Source: Desulfuromonadaceae bacterium | GTDB taxonomy: Bacteria > Desulfobacterota > Desulfuromonadia > Desulfuromonadales > Desulfuromonadaceae | Direction of reading: 5' to 3' | Assembly: GCA_027065245.1 (NCBI GenBank) | Contig: JAMOOS010000280.1 | Location: forward strand, 1 to 6,918 | DNA length: 6,918 bases | In this document: one piece after another, positions 1 to 6,480 of the stretch | Layout of the letters: every line of letters starts with the position of its first letter | Position numbering within the stretch: the first letter of the stretch is position 1 | Notes under the pieces: model-generated | The model's database searches: none | Told to the model about the DNA's origin: nothing | The model's input: only the letters and a program-made list of their open reading frames with translations | Made by a program: the position numbers and the translations under genes

Positions 1-741
1 GAGCAGAATATAAAAATAACCTATCCCATTGACCTGCATATTGCCGATAAATTGTTCCAGCTCAACTGTCAGTCGCCCCCTGCCGGAGATGACAGTCTGC
101 GTTCATTTTTCACCAACAAGGTGGCTGTTATTATCGGCGGCAGCGCCGGAATAGGCGCCAGTCTGGCAGCGCTGTTGCGCTCGTGGCAAAGCACAGTAGT
201 AAGTGGCGGGCGCAATTCACACCCGGCAGTTGACGTGACCGACGCAGTAAGTGTCCGCCAGTTTATTGATGCCGCTGTATCGGCACACGGCAGGATTGAC
301 TTTGTTATTAACTGCGCCGGGGATCTGATACGCCGCGATATTGAATTTATGACGGCCTCGCAGTGGCGCGATATATACCGCGTCAACGTGGAGGGCTGCT
401 TCAATGTCGCCCAGGCGGTTATCCCTCATTTCCGCCGTCAGCAGAGCGGTTCTCTGTTGTTTGTCGGCTCCAGCTCCTACACCCGTGGCCGTGGCGGCTA
501 CGCTGCCTACAGCAGCAGCAAGGCGGCGGTGGTAAATTTCTGCCAGGCATTGGCAGAGGAGCTGGCGCCTGTTGGCGCACGGGTTAATGTGGCCAGCCCG
601 GGCCGGGTTAAAACCGGTTTGCGTGTGCGTAACTTCGGCCTTGAACCGGAGGGGAGTCTGCTGTGCCCCGACCATGTTGCGCGGCAGATGGCGGCAGCAC
701 TGGTAACGGAGACCACCGGCAGCGTATTTGATATCACATAA
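1..741 (+). CDS. Cytidylyltransferase-SDR fusion (Bcs1/Acs1-like), 3' part
   Basis: The frame is open from base 1 to a TAA at 739-741, so the gene starts outside the window. A TTG at 52 could be read as a start, but it has no ribosome site and lies inside conserved-looking sequence. Codons 5-20 (ITYPIDLHIADKLFQL) resemble the C-terminal helix of IspD-type CTP:alditol-phosphate cytidylyltransferases. From codon ~38 an SDR domain follows: beta1 plus nucleotide loop GGSAGIG (46-52), NCAG (104-107), catalytic Asn in VNVEG (129), Ser (157), Tyr170 and Lys174 in YSSSK, and PG (200-201). All four catalytic-tetrad positions are present. Known proteins with this order (Haemophilus Bcs1/Acs1) reduce ribulose 5-phosphate and couple the ribitol 5-phosphate to CTP, giving CDP-ribitol in the cytosol. 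The substrate here is inferred, because the transferase domain is outside the window. A plain SDR is the alternative. The next gene starts 11 nt downstream, which suggests one operon. Confidence 0.8.
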   Translation, partial: EQNIKITYPIDLHIADKLFQLNCQSPPAGDDSLRSFFTNKVAVIIGGSAGIGASLAALLRSWQSTVVSGGRNSHPAVDVTDAVSVRQFIDAAVSAHGRIDFVINCAGDLIRRDIEFMTASQWRDIYRVNVEGCFNVAQAVIPHFRRQQSGSLLFVGSSSYTRGRGGYAAYSSSKAAVVNFCQALAEELAPVGARVNVASPGRVKTGLRVRNFGLEPEGSLLCPDHVARQMAAALVTETTGSVFDIT

Positions 742-752
742 ACCGGGACGAG

Positions 753-1478
753 ATGAAACCAACTGACAACCAGACAAACCGAACCACCATAATAGACGGT
801 CTGCCGCTTAAAACCTGGTGGGCAACCCTGCTGGTACTGCCGCTGAGTGTGCGCCTGATACACTGGCTGGTAAACAAAACTACCATCAGCCCCAACACCA
901 TTACCGTTATCGGGTTGTCACTGCGCCTGCTGACAGCAGCGCTGTTTGCCGTGGGGACACCGGAAACATTGATGGGCGGAGCTCTGGCCTACATTGCCGC
1001 CTATGTGTGCGACTGCAGCGACGGTGCCGTGGCCAGAATCACCGGCAAAACCTCGGAATTTGGCCGCTATCTCGACCACGTTTCCGATCTGGCCGGTGAC
1101 ATCATCATTCTGCTGGCTCTGGCCTGGTCACAGCACTGTATAAACCAGCCGTGGCTGTGGGCCATGGTTTTTATGCATGTGGCCGAATGCTACATCAGTT
1201 ATCTGAGCGGATTTGTCCTCGCCAGCCACAACGGCACGTTAGGCGATGTAGCACCGCTGCGCTGGTTTAACCGCTATCGTAGCTGGTTTTTCCGCCGCAA
1301 TCTAAAATCGTTTCTCTCTTTTCCCGACTACACTGCGCTGGTGTTTGTTATCTGCCCGCTGCTGGGTGTTGCCGCCGTTGGTCTGCACTGGGGATTTTAT
1401 CTGTTGCTGGCGGTGTGCCTGTATACGGTGTTATCCACCTTCGCCAGTATTCACAGCGTGGAGAAGCGTTTTCCCTGA
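753..1478 (+). CDS. CDP-alcohol phosphatidyltransferase family membrane protein
   Basis: This 241-residue polytopic inner-membrane protein carries the complete family signature DxxDGxxARx8GxxxDxxxD: Asp87, Asp90, Gly91, Ala94, Arg95, Gly104, Asp108 and Asp112. The four aspartates bind the metal pair and activate the acceptor hydroxyl. A preceding SPNTIT segment (46-51) and following hydrophobic helices (about 50-67, 74-86, 113-127, 135-155, 193-210, 212-230) fit the six-helix fold. Enzymes of this family displace CMP from a CDP-alcohol with a second alcohol, making phospholipids or phosphodiester-linked polyols. The specific substrates cannot be read from the motif. The ATG at 753 follows GGGACGAG by a short gap and starts 11 nt after the CDP-alditol synthase-like gene. 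It is therefore plausible that the CDP-alditol made by that protein is the donor here, which is an inference. Phosphatidylglycerophosphate or phosphatidylserine synthase-like roles remain possible. Confidence 0.88.
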   Translation: MKPTDNQTNRTTIIDGLPLKTWWATLLVLPLSVRLIHWLVNKTTISPNTITVIGLSLRLLTAALFAVGTPETLMGGALAYIAAYVCDCSDGAVARITGKTSEFGRYLDHVSDLAGDIIILLALAWSQHCINQPWLWAMVFMHVAECYISYLSGFVLASHNGTLGDVAPLRWFNRYRSWFFRRNLKSFLSFPDYTALVFVICPLLGVAAVGLHWGFYLLLAVCLYTVLSTFASIHSVEKRFP

Positions 1479-1508
1479 TTTGATCGTGCCTCCACCAACG
1501 AGAAACCT

Positions 1509-2768
1509 ATGAACCAATCCCTGTTTATCACCAAAAATAGCCTGCTGATACTGCTGTTCACCTTGTGGCTGTGCTTTTTTACCGGCCCCAACTACCTGTT
1601 CGGCGGCCTTACCTTTGCCGCCATTGCCGTGTATCACCTGCTCACCGACCGCCGCTTCAGCGCTGAACATATTGAAGCCTCCGGGTTGATGAATCTCCAT
1701 CTGGGCGTATACCTGCTGTTGTGCACCGCCTTGGTGTGGGCCACCACCGGCGTTGAGGAGAGTAATTACTGGATTGTCTATTTTCTCCCCGTTATTGTTG
1801 CCGCCAGCAATCTTACCCTGTGGCGCACCATGCTCACCTGCCTGGTGGCGTCGCTGCTGTTTCTGTTGACGGTGCGCTACGCTACTACCACACCGGACAA
1901 TCTGCTCAGCAATGAGCTGGCCGAGTTTCTCACCCTGTGCACCACCTTTTTTGTTGTCGGCGTGGTGGTGAACAGTTTTTCGCAACAACATCGCGATCAA
2001 CTGGCGCAGCAGAAGCGTCTTAACGAGCGCCTGCGCGAGCGCAGCGCCGAGCTGCAAAAATCTCTGGACAAACTGCGCGAGACCGAGGAAATTCTGCGCC
2101 GCAAGGATCGCCTGGCGGCACTGGGGGAGATGGCCGCCGGACTGGCGCACGAAATCCGCAATCCACTGGGGGTTATCTCGTCGTCGTCGCAGTTGCTGCG
2201 CAGCCGTTTTGATGCCGATGATAACGCCGCCCAACTGCTCAACGTAATCCGCGAGGAGAGCAGCCGCCTCAACGCTTTGGTAAACGATTTTCTCAAGTTC
2301 GGCCATCCCGCCCAGCCACAATTACTTCGCCAGGATGTTGCCGCCCTGGTACAGCGGGCGGTGGATCACCTGTACACCATCGCTGTGGCACGCAATGTGC
2401 AAATCTGTTGCACGTTGCCCGACACGCCGGTGGAGCTTGAAGTGGACGGCGATATGCTGCAGCAGTTGCTGCTCAACCTGCTGCTCAACGCCATCGAGGC
2501 CTGCAGCGATCAGGGGCGGGTCAGAGTAACGGTGGAAGACCAGGATCAGCAGATATGCATAGTGGTCGATGATAACGGCTGCGGTATCGCCGCAGAGATT
2601 ATGGCGACAATTTTCAACCCGTTTTTTACCACCAAGGCTGATGGCACCGGCCTGGGGCTGGCCACCTCGCACAAGATTGCCGAGATGCACGGTGGCGAAA
2701 TACAAGCGGAAAGCATACAGGGAGAAGGCAGCTGCTTCCGGGTAATTTTGCCCAGACAGCGCCAGTGA
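1509..2768 (+). CDS. Membrane sensor histidine kinase, NtrB/ZraS-like core
   Basis: A 419-residue kinase. The N-terminal ~156 residues are mostly hydrophobic, with about six predicted membrane helices (roughly 11-25, 28-45, 63-79, 87-101, 104-123, 136-156) and no large periplasmic loop. A charged, probably coiled-coil linker (158-200) leads to the HisKA H-box GLAHEIRNPLG with phospho-accepting His214. The ATPase domain has the N-box NLLLNAIEA (323-331), G1 box DDNGCGI (354-360), F-box NPFFTTK (370-376) and G2 box GTGLGL (379-384), so catalysis should be intact. No PAS or HAMP domain is seen. It autophosphorylates and should pass phosphate to the regulator encoded next, with which it is almost contiguous. 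The ATG at 1509 lies 30 nt after the preceding stop, with only a weak GAGAA upstream. The signal is unknown; the all-membrane sensor region suggests a membrane or lipid-linked cue. Confidence 0.93.
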   Translation: MNQSLFITKNSLLILLFTLWLCFFTGPNYLFGGLTFAAIAVYHLLTDRRFSAEHIEASGLMNLHLGVYLLLCTALVWATTGVEESNYWIVYFLPVIVAASNLTLWRTMLTCLVASLLFLLTVRYATTTPDNLLSNELAEFLTLCTTFFVVGVVVNSFSQQHRDQLAQQKRLNERLRERSAELQKSLDKLRETEEILRRKDRLAALGEMAAGLAHEIRNPLGVISSSSQLLRSRFDADDNAAQLLNVIREESSRLNALVNDFLKFGHPAQPQLLRQDVAALVQRAVDHLYTIAVARNVQICCTLPDTPVELEVDGDMLQQLLLNLLLNAIEACSDQGRVRVTVEDQDQQICIVVDDNGCGIAAEIMATIFNPFFTTKADGTGLGLATSHKIAEMHGGEIQAESIQGEGSCFRVILPRQRQ

Positions 2769-2773
2769 CAGCA

Positions 2774-4135
2774 ATGGACAACATTCTGGTTGTTGACGAC
2801 GAAAAAAACTATCTGCTGGTGCTGCGCCAGTTACTGGAGAACTCCGGCTACCGGGTATTCTGCGCCGCCAATCCCAACGCGGCGCTAAAGGTGCTGGAGC
2901 AGGAGCAAATCGACCTGGTGCTTTCCGATCTGAAGATGCCGCAGATGTCTGGTCTCGATTTCATGCGCCGGGTGCGCGAGGAGATCGCGCCGTTGCCGTT
3001 CATCATCATTACCGCGTTTGCCACCGTTACCACCGCCATCGAAGCAATGAAAAACGGTGCCTGCGATTACCTGCTCAAACCGTTCGACAACGATGAAATA
3101 CTGCTGGTAATAGACAAGGCACTTAAACTGCAGCGGCTGCAGAGCCAGAACCAGATGCTGCGCCGCCAACTGGCGCACAACAAACACAGCCAGATTGTCG
3201 GTGAAAGTAACGCCATCAAGCATCTGCTGCACCAGATGCAGCAGGTGGCACCGGCACGCACCTCCATCCTCATCTGCGGTGAAAGCGGCACCGGCAAAGA
3301 GCTGGTAGCGCAGGAACTACACCGCCTCAGCCCCCGCCGTGATAACGCCATGGTATCGGTCAACTGCGCCGCTTTTGCCGAAAACCTGCTCGAAAGCGAA
3401 CTGTTCGGCCATGAGCGCGGTGCCTTTACCGGCGCAACGGGACGCAAAATCGGCCTGCTGGAAGCGGCGAACGGCGGCACGCTGTTTCTCGACGAAATCG
3501 GCGAGTTCCCCCTGCCGTTACAAGCCAAGCTGCTGCGGGTTCTGCAGGATAAGCGCTTTCGCCGCGTCGGCGGTGTGGCCGAAATAGAGAGCGACGTCCG
3601 CATCATTGCCGCCACCAACCGCGACCTTGAGCAGATGATTGACGCCGGTACCTTTCGCGACGATTTATACTACCGCCTCAACGTGGTAACGCTGCAGGTG
3701 CCGCCTTTGCGCCAGCGCAGCGAAGATATCCCCCTGCTGGCGCTACTGTTTTTGCGCCGTTACGCGCGCGAATGCGGGCGAACGGTAGATTCCATCAGCG
3801 CCGAAGCGCTGCAGGCACTGTGTACTTACCACTGGCCCGGCAATATCCGCGAGCTGCAGAACGTGCTGGAACGCGGTGTGCTATTCTGCGACGGTGACGA
3901 ACTGCTGCCCAGCCACCTGCCCCTCACCCTCATCGACGAGACCGATGGCGTGGATATGCCCACTATCCCCGTCGGTAACGGTAAAACCCTGCCGGAAATT
4001 CTCGAAGCGGTAGAAAAAAACCTCATCGAGCAGGCGCTGCGCCAAGCTGCCGGAGTCCAGGCCCAGGCCGCCGCCAGCCTCGGCATAAGCCGCAGCAATC
4101 TACAATACAAGCTAAAAAAATACTCCCTGCTGTAA
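2774..4135 (+). CDS. NtrC-family sigma-54-dependent response regulator
   Basis: The protein is 453 residues from ATG 2774. A GTG at 2765 overlapping the kinase stop would add three residues. Neither start has a convincing Shine-Dalgarno; ATG gives the usual MDNILVVDDE opening. Numbering here is from the ATG. The receiver domain (1-~118) has acidic residues Asp8/Asp9, phospho-accepting Asp52 (SDLKMP), Thr80 and Lys102. The AAA+ domain (~140-370) has Walker A GESGTGKE (169-176), the sigma-54-contacting GAFTGA loop (216-221), Walker B GTLFLDE (235-241) and WPGNIRELQN (354-363). A Fis-type helix-turn-helix fills the C terminus (~415-453, AAASLGISRSNLQYKL). All residues needed for activating sigma-54 RNA polymerase are present. 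Phosphorylated by the neighbouring kinase, it should bind upstream sites as an oligomer and open -24/-12 promoters. The one visible just downstream is its obvious candidate target. Confidence 0.95.
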   Translation: MDNILVVDDEKNYLLVLRQLLENSGYRVFCAANPNAALKVLEQEQIDLVLSDLKMPQMSGLDFMRRVREEIAPLPFIIITAFATVTTAIEAMKNGACDYLLKPFDNDEILLVIDKALKLQRLQSQNQMLRRQLAHNKHSQIVGESNAIKHLLHQMQQVAPARTSILICGESGTGKELVAQELHRLSPRRDNAMVSVNCAAFAENLLESELFGHERGAFTGATGRKIGLLEAANGGTLFLDEIGEFPLPLQAKLLRVLQDKRFRRVGGVAEIESDVRIIAATNRDLEQMIDAGTFRDDLYYRLNVVTLQVPPLRQRSEDIPLLALLFLRRYARECGRTVDSISAEALQALCTYHWPGNIRELQNVLERGVLFCDGDELLPSHLPLTLIDETDGVDMPTIPVGNGKTLPEILEAVEKNLIEQALRQAAGVQAQAAASLGISRSNLQYKLKKYSLL

Positions 4136-4301
4136 AACGGTCATGTCAAAAATATCGGCACCATCCTGCCTGAACTACGCCGTCGCGTAAAAAAATTTAT
4201 ACACACCTGATGATATCAGCGGGATACTACTTGCCCATTGCCTAAGCCTGTTTTCCAGCTGTCCGTTGATACTTGCCAGCCGACAACCACAAAACCGAGA
4301 T

Positions 4302-4327
4302 AATTTTCCGCAACCAGCGTGCAAAAA
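4302..4327. promoter_or_regulatory. Candidate upstream activator site 1
   Basis: AATTTTCCGCA (4302-4312) is followed by GCG and then GCAAAA (4321-4326), giving an imperfect dyad of TTTT-CCGC against GCG-GC-AAAA. The left half is repeated almost exactly at 4363-4374, 62 bp downstream when aligned on CCGCA. That is close to six helical turns, placing both on one DNA face. The site would lie about 170 bp upstream of the predicted transcription start. Binding by the adjacent NtrC-type regulator is an inference. Confidence 0.35.
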
Positions 4328-4364
4328 CACAGCTGCCAAAAGAGGCATCGCTCCGGCGTATCAA

Positions 4365-4383
4365 TTTTGCCGCAGCGGTAAAA
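4365..4383. promoter_or_regulatory. Candidate upstream activator site 2 (dyad)
   Basis: TTTTGCCGC-A-GCGGTAAAA is a 19-bp dyad with 8 of 9 positions complementary, centred at 4374. That is about 109 bp upstream of the transcription start predicted from the sigma-54 promoter, a normal distance for an NtrC-family enhancer site. Fis-type HTH dimers bind inverted repeats, so the symmetry fits. It is not followed by a T-run, so it is a poor terminator. Confidence 0.45.
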
Positions 4384-4456
4384 ACAACGTAAAAAAAGCT
4401 GTACACAACAAACAACGGAAAAAGAAAAAAGTCAACAATTCAAAGATATTATAGCG

Positions 4457-4472
4457 TGGCAAGTTTTTTGCT
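4457..4472 (+). promoter_or_regulatory. Sigma-54 (RpoN) -24/-12 promoter
   Basis: TGGCAAGTTTTTTGCT matches the sigma-54 consensus TGGCACG-N4-TTGCW with one mismatch. The invariant GG (4458-4459) and GC (4470-4471) are exactly 10 bp apart. The predicted transcription start is about 4483. It lies between an NtrC-type activator gene and the LtaS-like gene and points at the latter, with the first well-placed ribosome site 48 nt after the predicted start. Confidence 0.87.
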
Positions 4473-4530
4473 CACGTAACATACCCCGATGGCACTGTGG
4501 CGCAACAACAACAGGGGCCCAATCAGATAT

Positions 4531-4535
4531 GGAGG
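4531..4535 (+). promoter_or_regulatory. Ribosome binding site deciding the GTG start at 4543
   Basis: GGAGG sits 7 nt before a GTG at 4543, an ideal spacing. The in-frame ATG at 4489 has no purine-rich sequence upstream and would lie only about 6 nt after the predicted sigma-54 transcription start. GTG 4543 is therefore the supported start. An unstructured CAACAACAACA stretch (4503-4513) lies in the leader. Confidence 0.82.
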
Positions 4536-4542
4536 TATTTAC

Positions 4543-6480
4543 GTGCACAGAAAACAGTTTATACATGCGCTATGGTCACGTCTGGCGACGGCAGCGCTGG
4601 TGCTGACACTGTTTATCGTCTTGAGCGTTGCGACCCGTCTGCTACTGTGGTGGTACAGCTACGCCCAAACGGACAACCGGCTGGTAACGGTGGCGGCCAT
4701 GCTGGCTGTCGGCCTGGTGTATGACACGATGGCGGCGGTGTATTTTGTCGCGCCACTGGCACTGTATACCTTGCTGGTGCCGCAACGGTTGTACGCACAG
4801 CGCTGGCACCGACGGTTAGTGCTGCTGACACTGCTGGGAACCATCAATCTGCTGATATTCGGCGCGGTGGCCGAGTATGTGTTCTGGGGTGAGTTTGCCA
4901 AACGCTTCAATTTTATTGCTGTCGACTACCTGGTCTACACCCACGAAGTTATCCACAATATTATTGAATCGTACCCGATTCCACTGATTTTCACCCTGAT
5001 TTTTATCGTCTCCTGCGCCCTGTTCTGCCTGTTGTGGCAACGCTGTTCCTGGTTGCACCAGCCGTCGCCCCCAAGTGCCGGGCTGCGGGCGCGCCTGGCA
5101 GCCGCCGCCCTGGTGCTGGTGCTGCCGCTGTTGGCGTTCAATATTTTTGACGGCCAGCCCCTGACACAGGTGTGTGCCAACCAGTACAACAACGAACTGG
5201 CCAAAAACGGTATATACGCGCTCTTTTCCGCTTTTCGTCACAACAGTCTCGATTACAACAAATTCTATTGCGTGCGCGATCTGCGCGGGGTGCTGAACAA
5301 TTTGCGCCGCCTCACCGGCCTGAATGAGCAGGCACGCAAGCAGGTGGATAATCCCGGCGCGGAACAGTATCCCAACGTGATGCTGATTATGGTGGAAAGC
5401 CTGAGTGCCAAGTATATGGGAATTTTCGGCAACAAACTCGGCCTCACCCCTCATTTGGATCGTCTGGCGCGTAAGTCTCTGTTTTTCGACCAGATGTACG
5501 CCACCGGCACCCGCACCGTACGCGGCATGGAGGCGGTGGTGCTATCGCTGCCGCCCACGCCGGGCCGCAGCATCGTCAAACGCCCTGATTGCCACAATAT
5601 GTTTTCCAGCGGGTTTATCTTCCGCCAGCGTGGTTACGAAAATAAATTTATCTACGCCGGTTACGGTTATTTTGACAATATGAACGATTTTTTCTCCCAC
5701 AACGGTTTTTCCGTAGTGGATCGGAGCGATTTTTCCGCCGATGAAATTACCTTTGCCAATGTGTGGGGCGCCTGTGACGGCGATCTATTCAACAAAGTGC
5801 TCAAAGAGGCCGACAGCTCCTGGACAGCGCACAAACCGTTTTTCCATTTCGTCATGACTACCTCCAATCACCGCCCCTACACTTATCCCGGCGGTAAAAT
5901 TGACATCCCCTCCCACAGCGGCCGCCACGGCGCGGTAAAGTATACCGACTACGCCATCAACCATTTTATCGAGCAGGCGCGGCACAAGCCCTGGTTTGAC
6001 AACACCATCTTTGTGATAGTGGCCGATCACAACGGCGGCAGCGCCGGGAAAACAGCCTTGCCGCTGTGGCGCTATCGCATTCCACTGCTTATTTACGCCC
6101 CGGCGCTGATAAAGCCGCAAGTGATTCACAAGCTCTCCAGCCAGGTGGACATAATACCCACCTTGTTCGCCCTGCTGGGCTGGGATTACCCCAGCGCCTT
6201 TTACGGTGACAACATCCTCGCAACCGGCTTCAAGCCCCGGGCGTTTATCAGCACCTACCAGAAACTCGGCTTGGTACGTGACAACAAACTGGTGGTTCTC
6301 TCGCCCGACAAGAAAGCGCGCGAATACGCCATAACCGCCGCCAAACTGACCGGCAGCGACTATCAGCGCCTGGAACCGCTCAACCAGGATATTTTCGACG
6401 CCATCAGCTATTACCAGAGCGCCAGCTATTTTTACCGCCATCATCTCAACCGCTGGCCACAAATTGGAAAACAACGATGA
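4543..6480 (+). CDS. LtaS/OpgB-like membrane phosphoglycerol (alditol) transferase
   Basis: A 645-residue protein from GTG 4543. About five membrane helices occupy the first ~200 residues (roughly 14-37, 48-80, 91-115, 145-166, 183-202), followed by an extracytoplasmic sulfatase-fold domain (~275-600). Metal and catalytic positions expected for lipoteichoic acid synthases are visible: Glu285 in IMVESLS, the likely nucleophile Thr325 in GTRTVRGMEA, substrate His443 in TTSNHRPY, and Asp495-His496 in VADHNGG. LtaS/OpgB enzymes form a phospho-threonine intermediate and move glycerol phosphate from phosphatidylglycerol to a polymer or glycan in the periplasm or outside the membrane. Thr rather than Cys/Ser at the nucleophile supports a phosphotransferase over a sulfatase. 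The nearby CDP-alditol and CDP-alcohol transferase genes suggest that the moved group could be another alditol phosphate, an inference. Expression is probably sigma-54-dependent. Its stop overlaps the next start (ATGA). Confidence 0.9.
   Translation: MHRKQFIHALWSRLATAALVLTLFIVLSVATRLLLWWYSYAQTDNRLVTVAAMLAVGLVYDTMAAVYFVAPLALYTLLVPQRLYAQRWHRRLVLLTLLGTINLLIFGAVAEYVFWGEFAKRFNFIAVDYLVYTHEVIHNIIESYPIPLIFTLIFIVSCALFCLLWQRCSWLHQPSPPSAGLRARLAAAALVLVLPLLAFNIFDGQPLTQVCANQYNNELAKNGIYALFSAFRHNSLDYNKFYCVRDLRGVLNNLRRLTGLNEQARKQVDNPGAEQYPNVMLIMVESLSAKYMGIFGNKLGLTPHLDRLARKSLFFDQMYATGTRTVRGMEAVVLSLPPTPGRSIVKRPDCHNMFSSGFIFRQRGYENKFIYAGYGYFDNMNDFFSHNGFSVVDRSDFSADEITFANVWGACDGDLFNKVLKEADSSWTAHKPFFHFVMTTSNHRPYTYPGGKIDIPSHSGRHGAVKYTDYAINHFIEQARHKPWFDNTIFVIVADHNGGSAGKTALPLWRYRIPLLIYAPALIKPQVIHKLSSQVDIIPTLFALLGWDYPSAFYGDNILATGFKPRAFISTYQKLGLVRDNKLVVLSPDKKAREYAITAAKLTGSDYQRLEPLNQDIFDAISYYQSASYFYRHHLNRWPQIGKQR

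Larger units (their letters stand above)
4136..4456. other. Intergenic regulatory region upstream of the sigma-54 promoter
   Basis: This gap has no credible gene. A 62-codon frame at 4266-4454 starts with TTG, lacks a ribosome site and ends in lysine-rich low complexity. Base composition shifts from the coding style of the neighbours to strongly A-rich towards the promoter. A-tracts at 4380-4384, 4391-4397, 4419-4423 and 4425-4430 suggest intrinsic bending between upstream sites and promoter, a geometry sigma-54 activators need. Dyads and a repeated AATTTT(G)CCGCA motif are listed separately. No strong factor-independent terminator for the regulator gene is visible. The only small hairpin (4176-4189) is followed by A residues rather than T residues. 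Confidence 0.6.

Noticed and set aside
1431..2321. Long minus-strand open frame (296 codons) antisense to the kinase gene
   Set aside because: Its Gln/Gly-rich composition comes from the complement of Leu/Ala codons in the kinase. It has no recognisable domain, and the plus-strand kinase motifs are complete.
4176..4189. Hairpin TACGC-CGTC-GCGTA as terminator after the regulator gene
   Set aside because: The stem is only 5 bp and is followed by a run of A, not T, on the coding strand.
4256..4401. Three AGCTG-containing sites (4257, 4331, 4397) as operator repeats
   Set aside because: Five- to six-base matches at irregular 74 and 66 bp spacing are expected by chance, and the flanks do not match.
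4266..4454. Possible small protein of 62 codons in the intergenic region
   Set aside because: It has a TTG start without a ribosome site and a lysine-rich low-complexity end made by A-tracts, and it runs up to the sigma-54 promoter.
4490..4505. Second sigma-54-like site TGGCACTGTGGCGCAA
   Set aside because: The GG and GC are 9 bp apart instead of 10 and the TTGC element is replaced by GCGC. The site at 4457-4472 fits far better.
4515..4520. GGGCCC palindrome in the LtaS-like gene leader
   Set aside because: Six bases without loop or extended stem; there is no evidence for a riboswitch or attenuator in this short leader.
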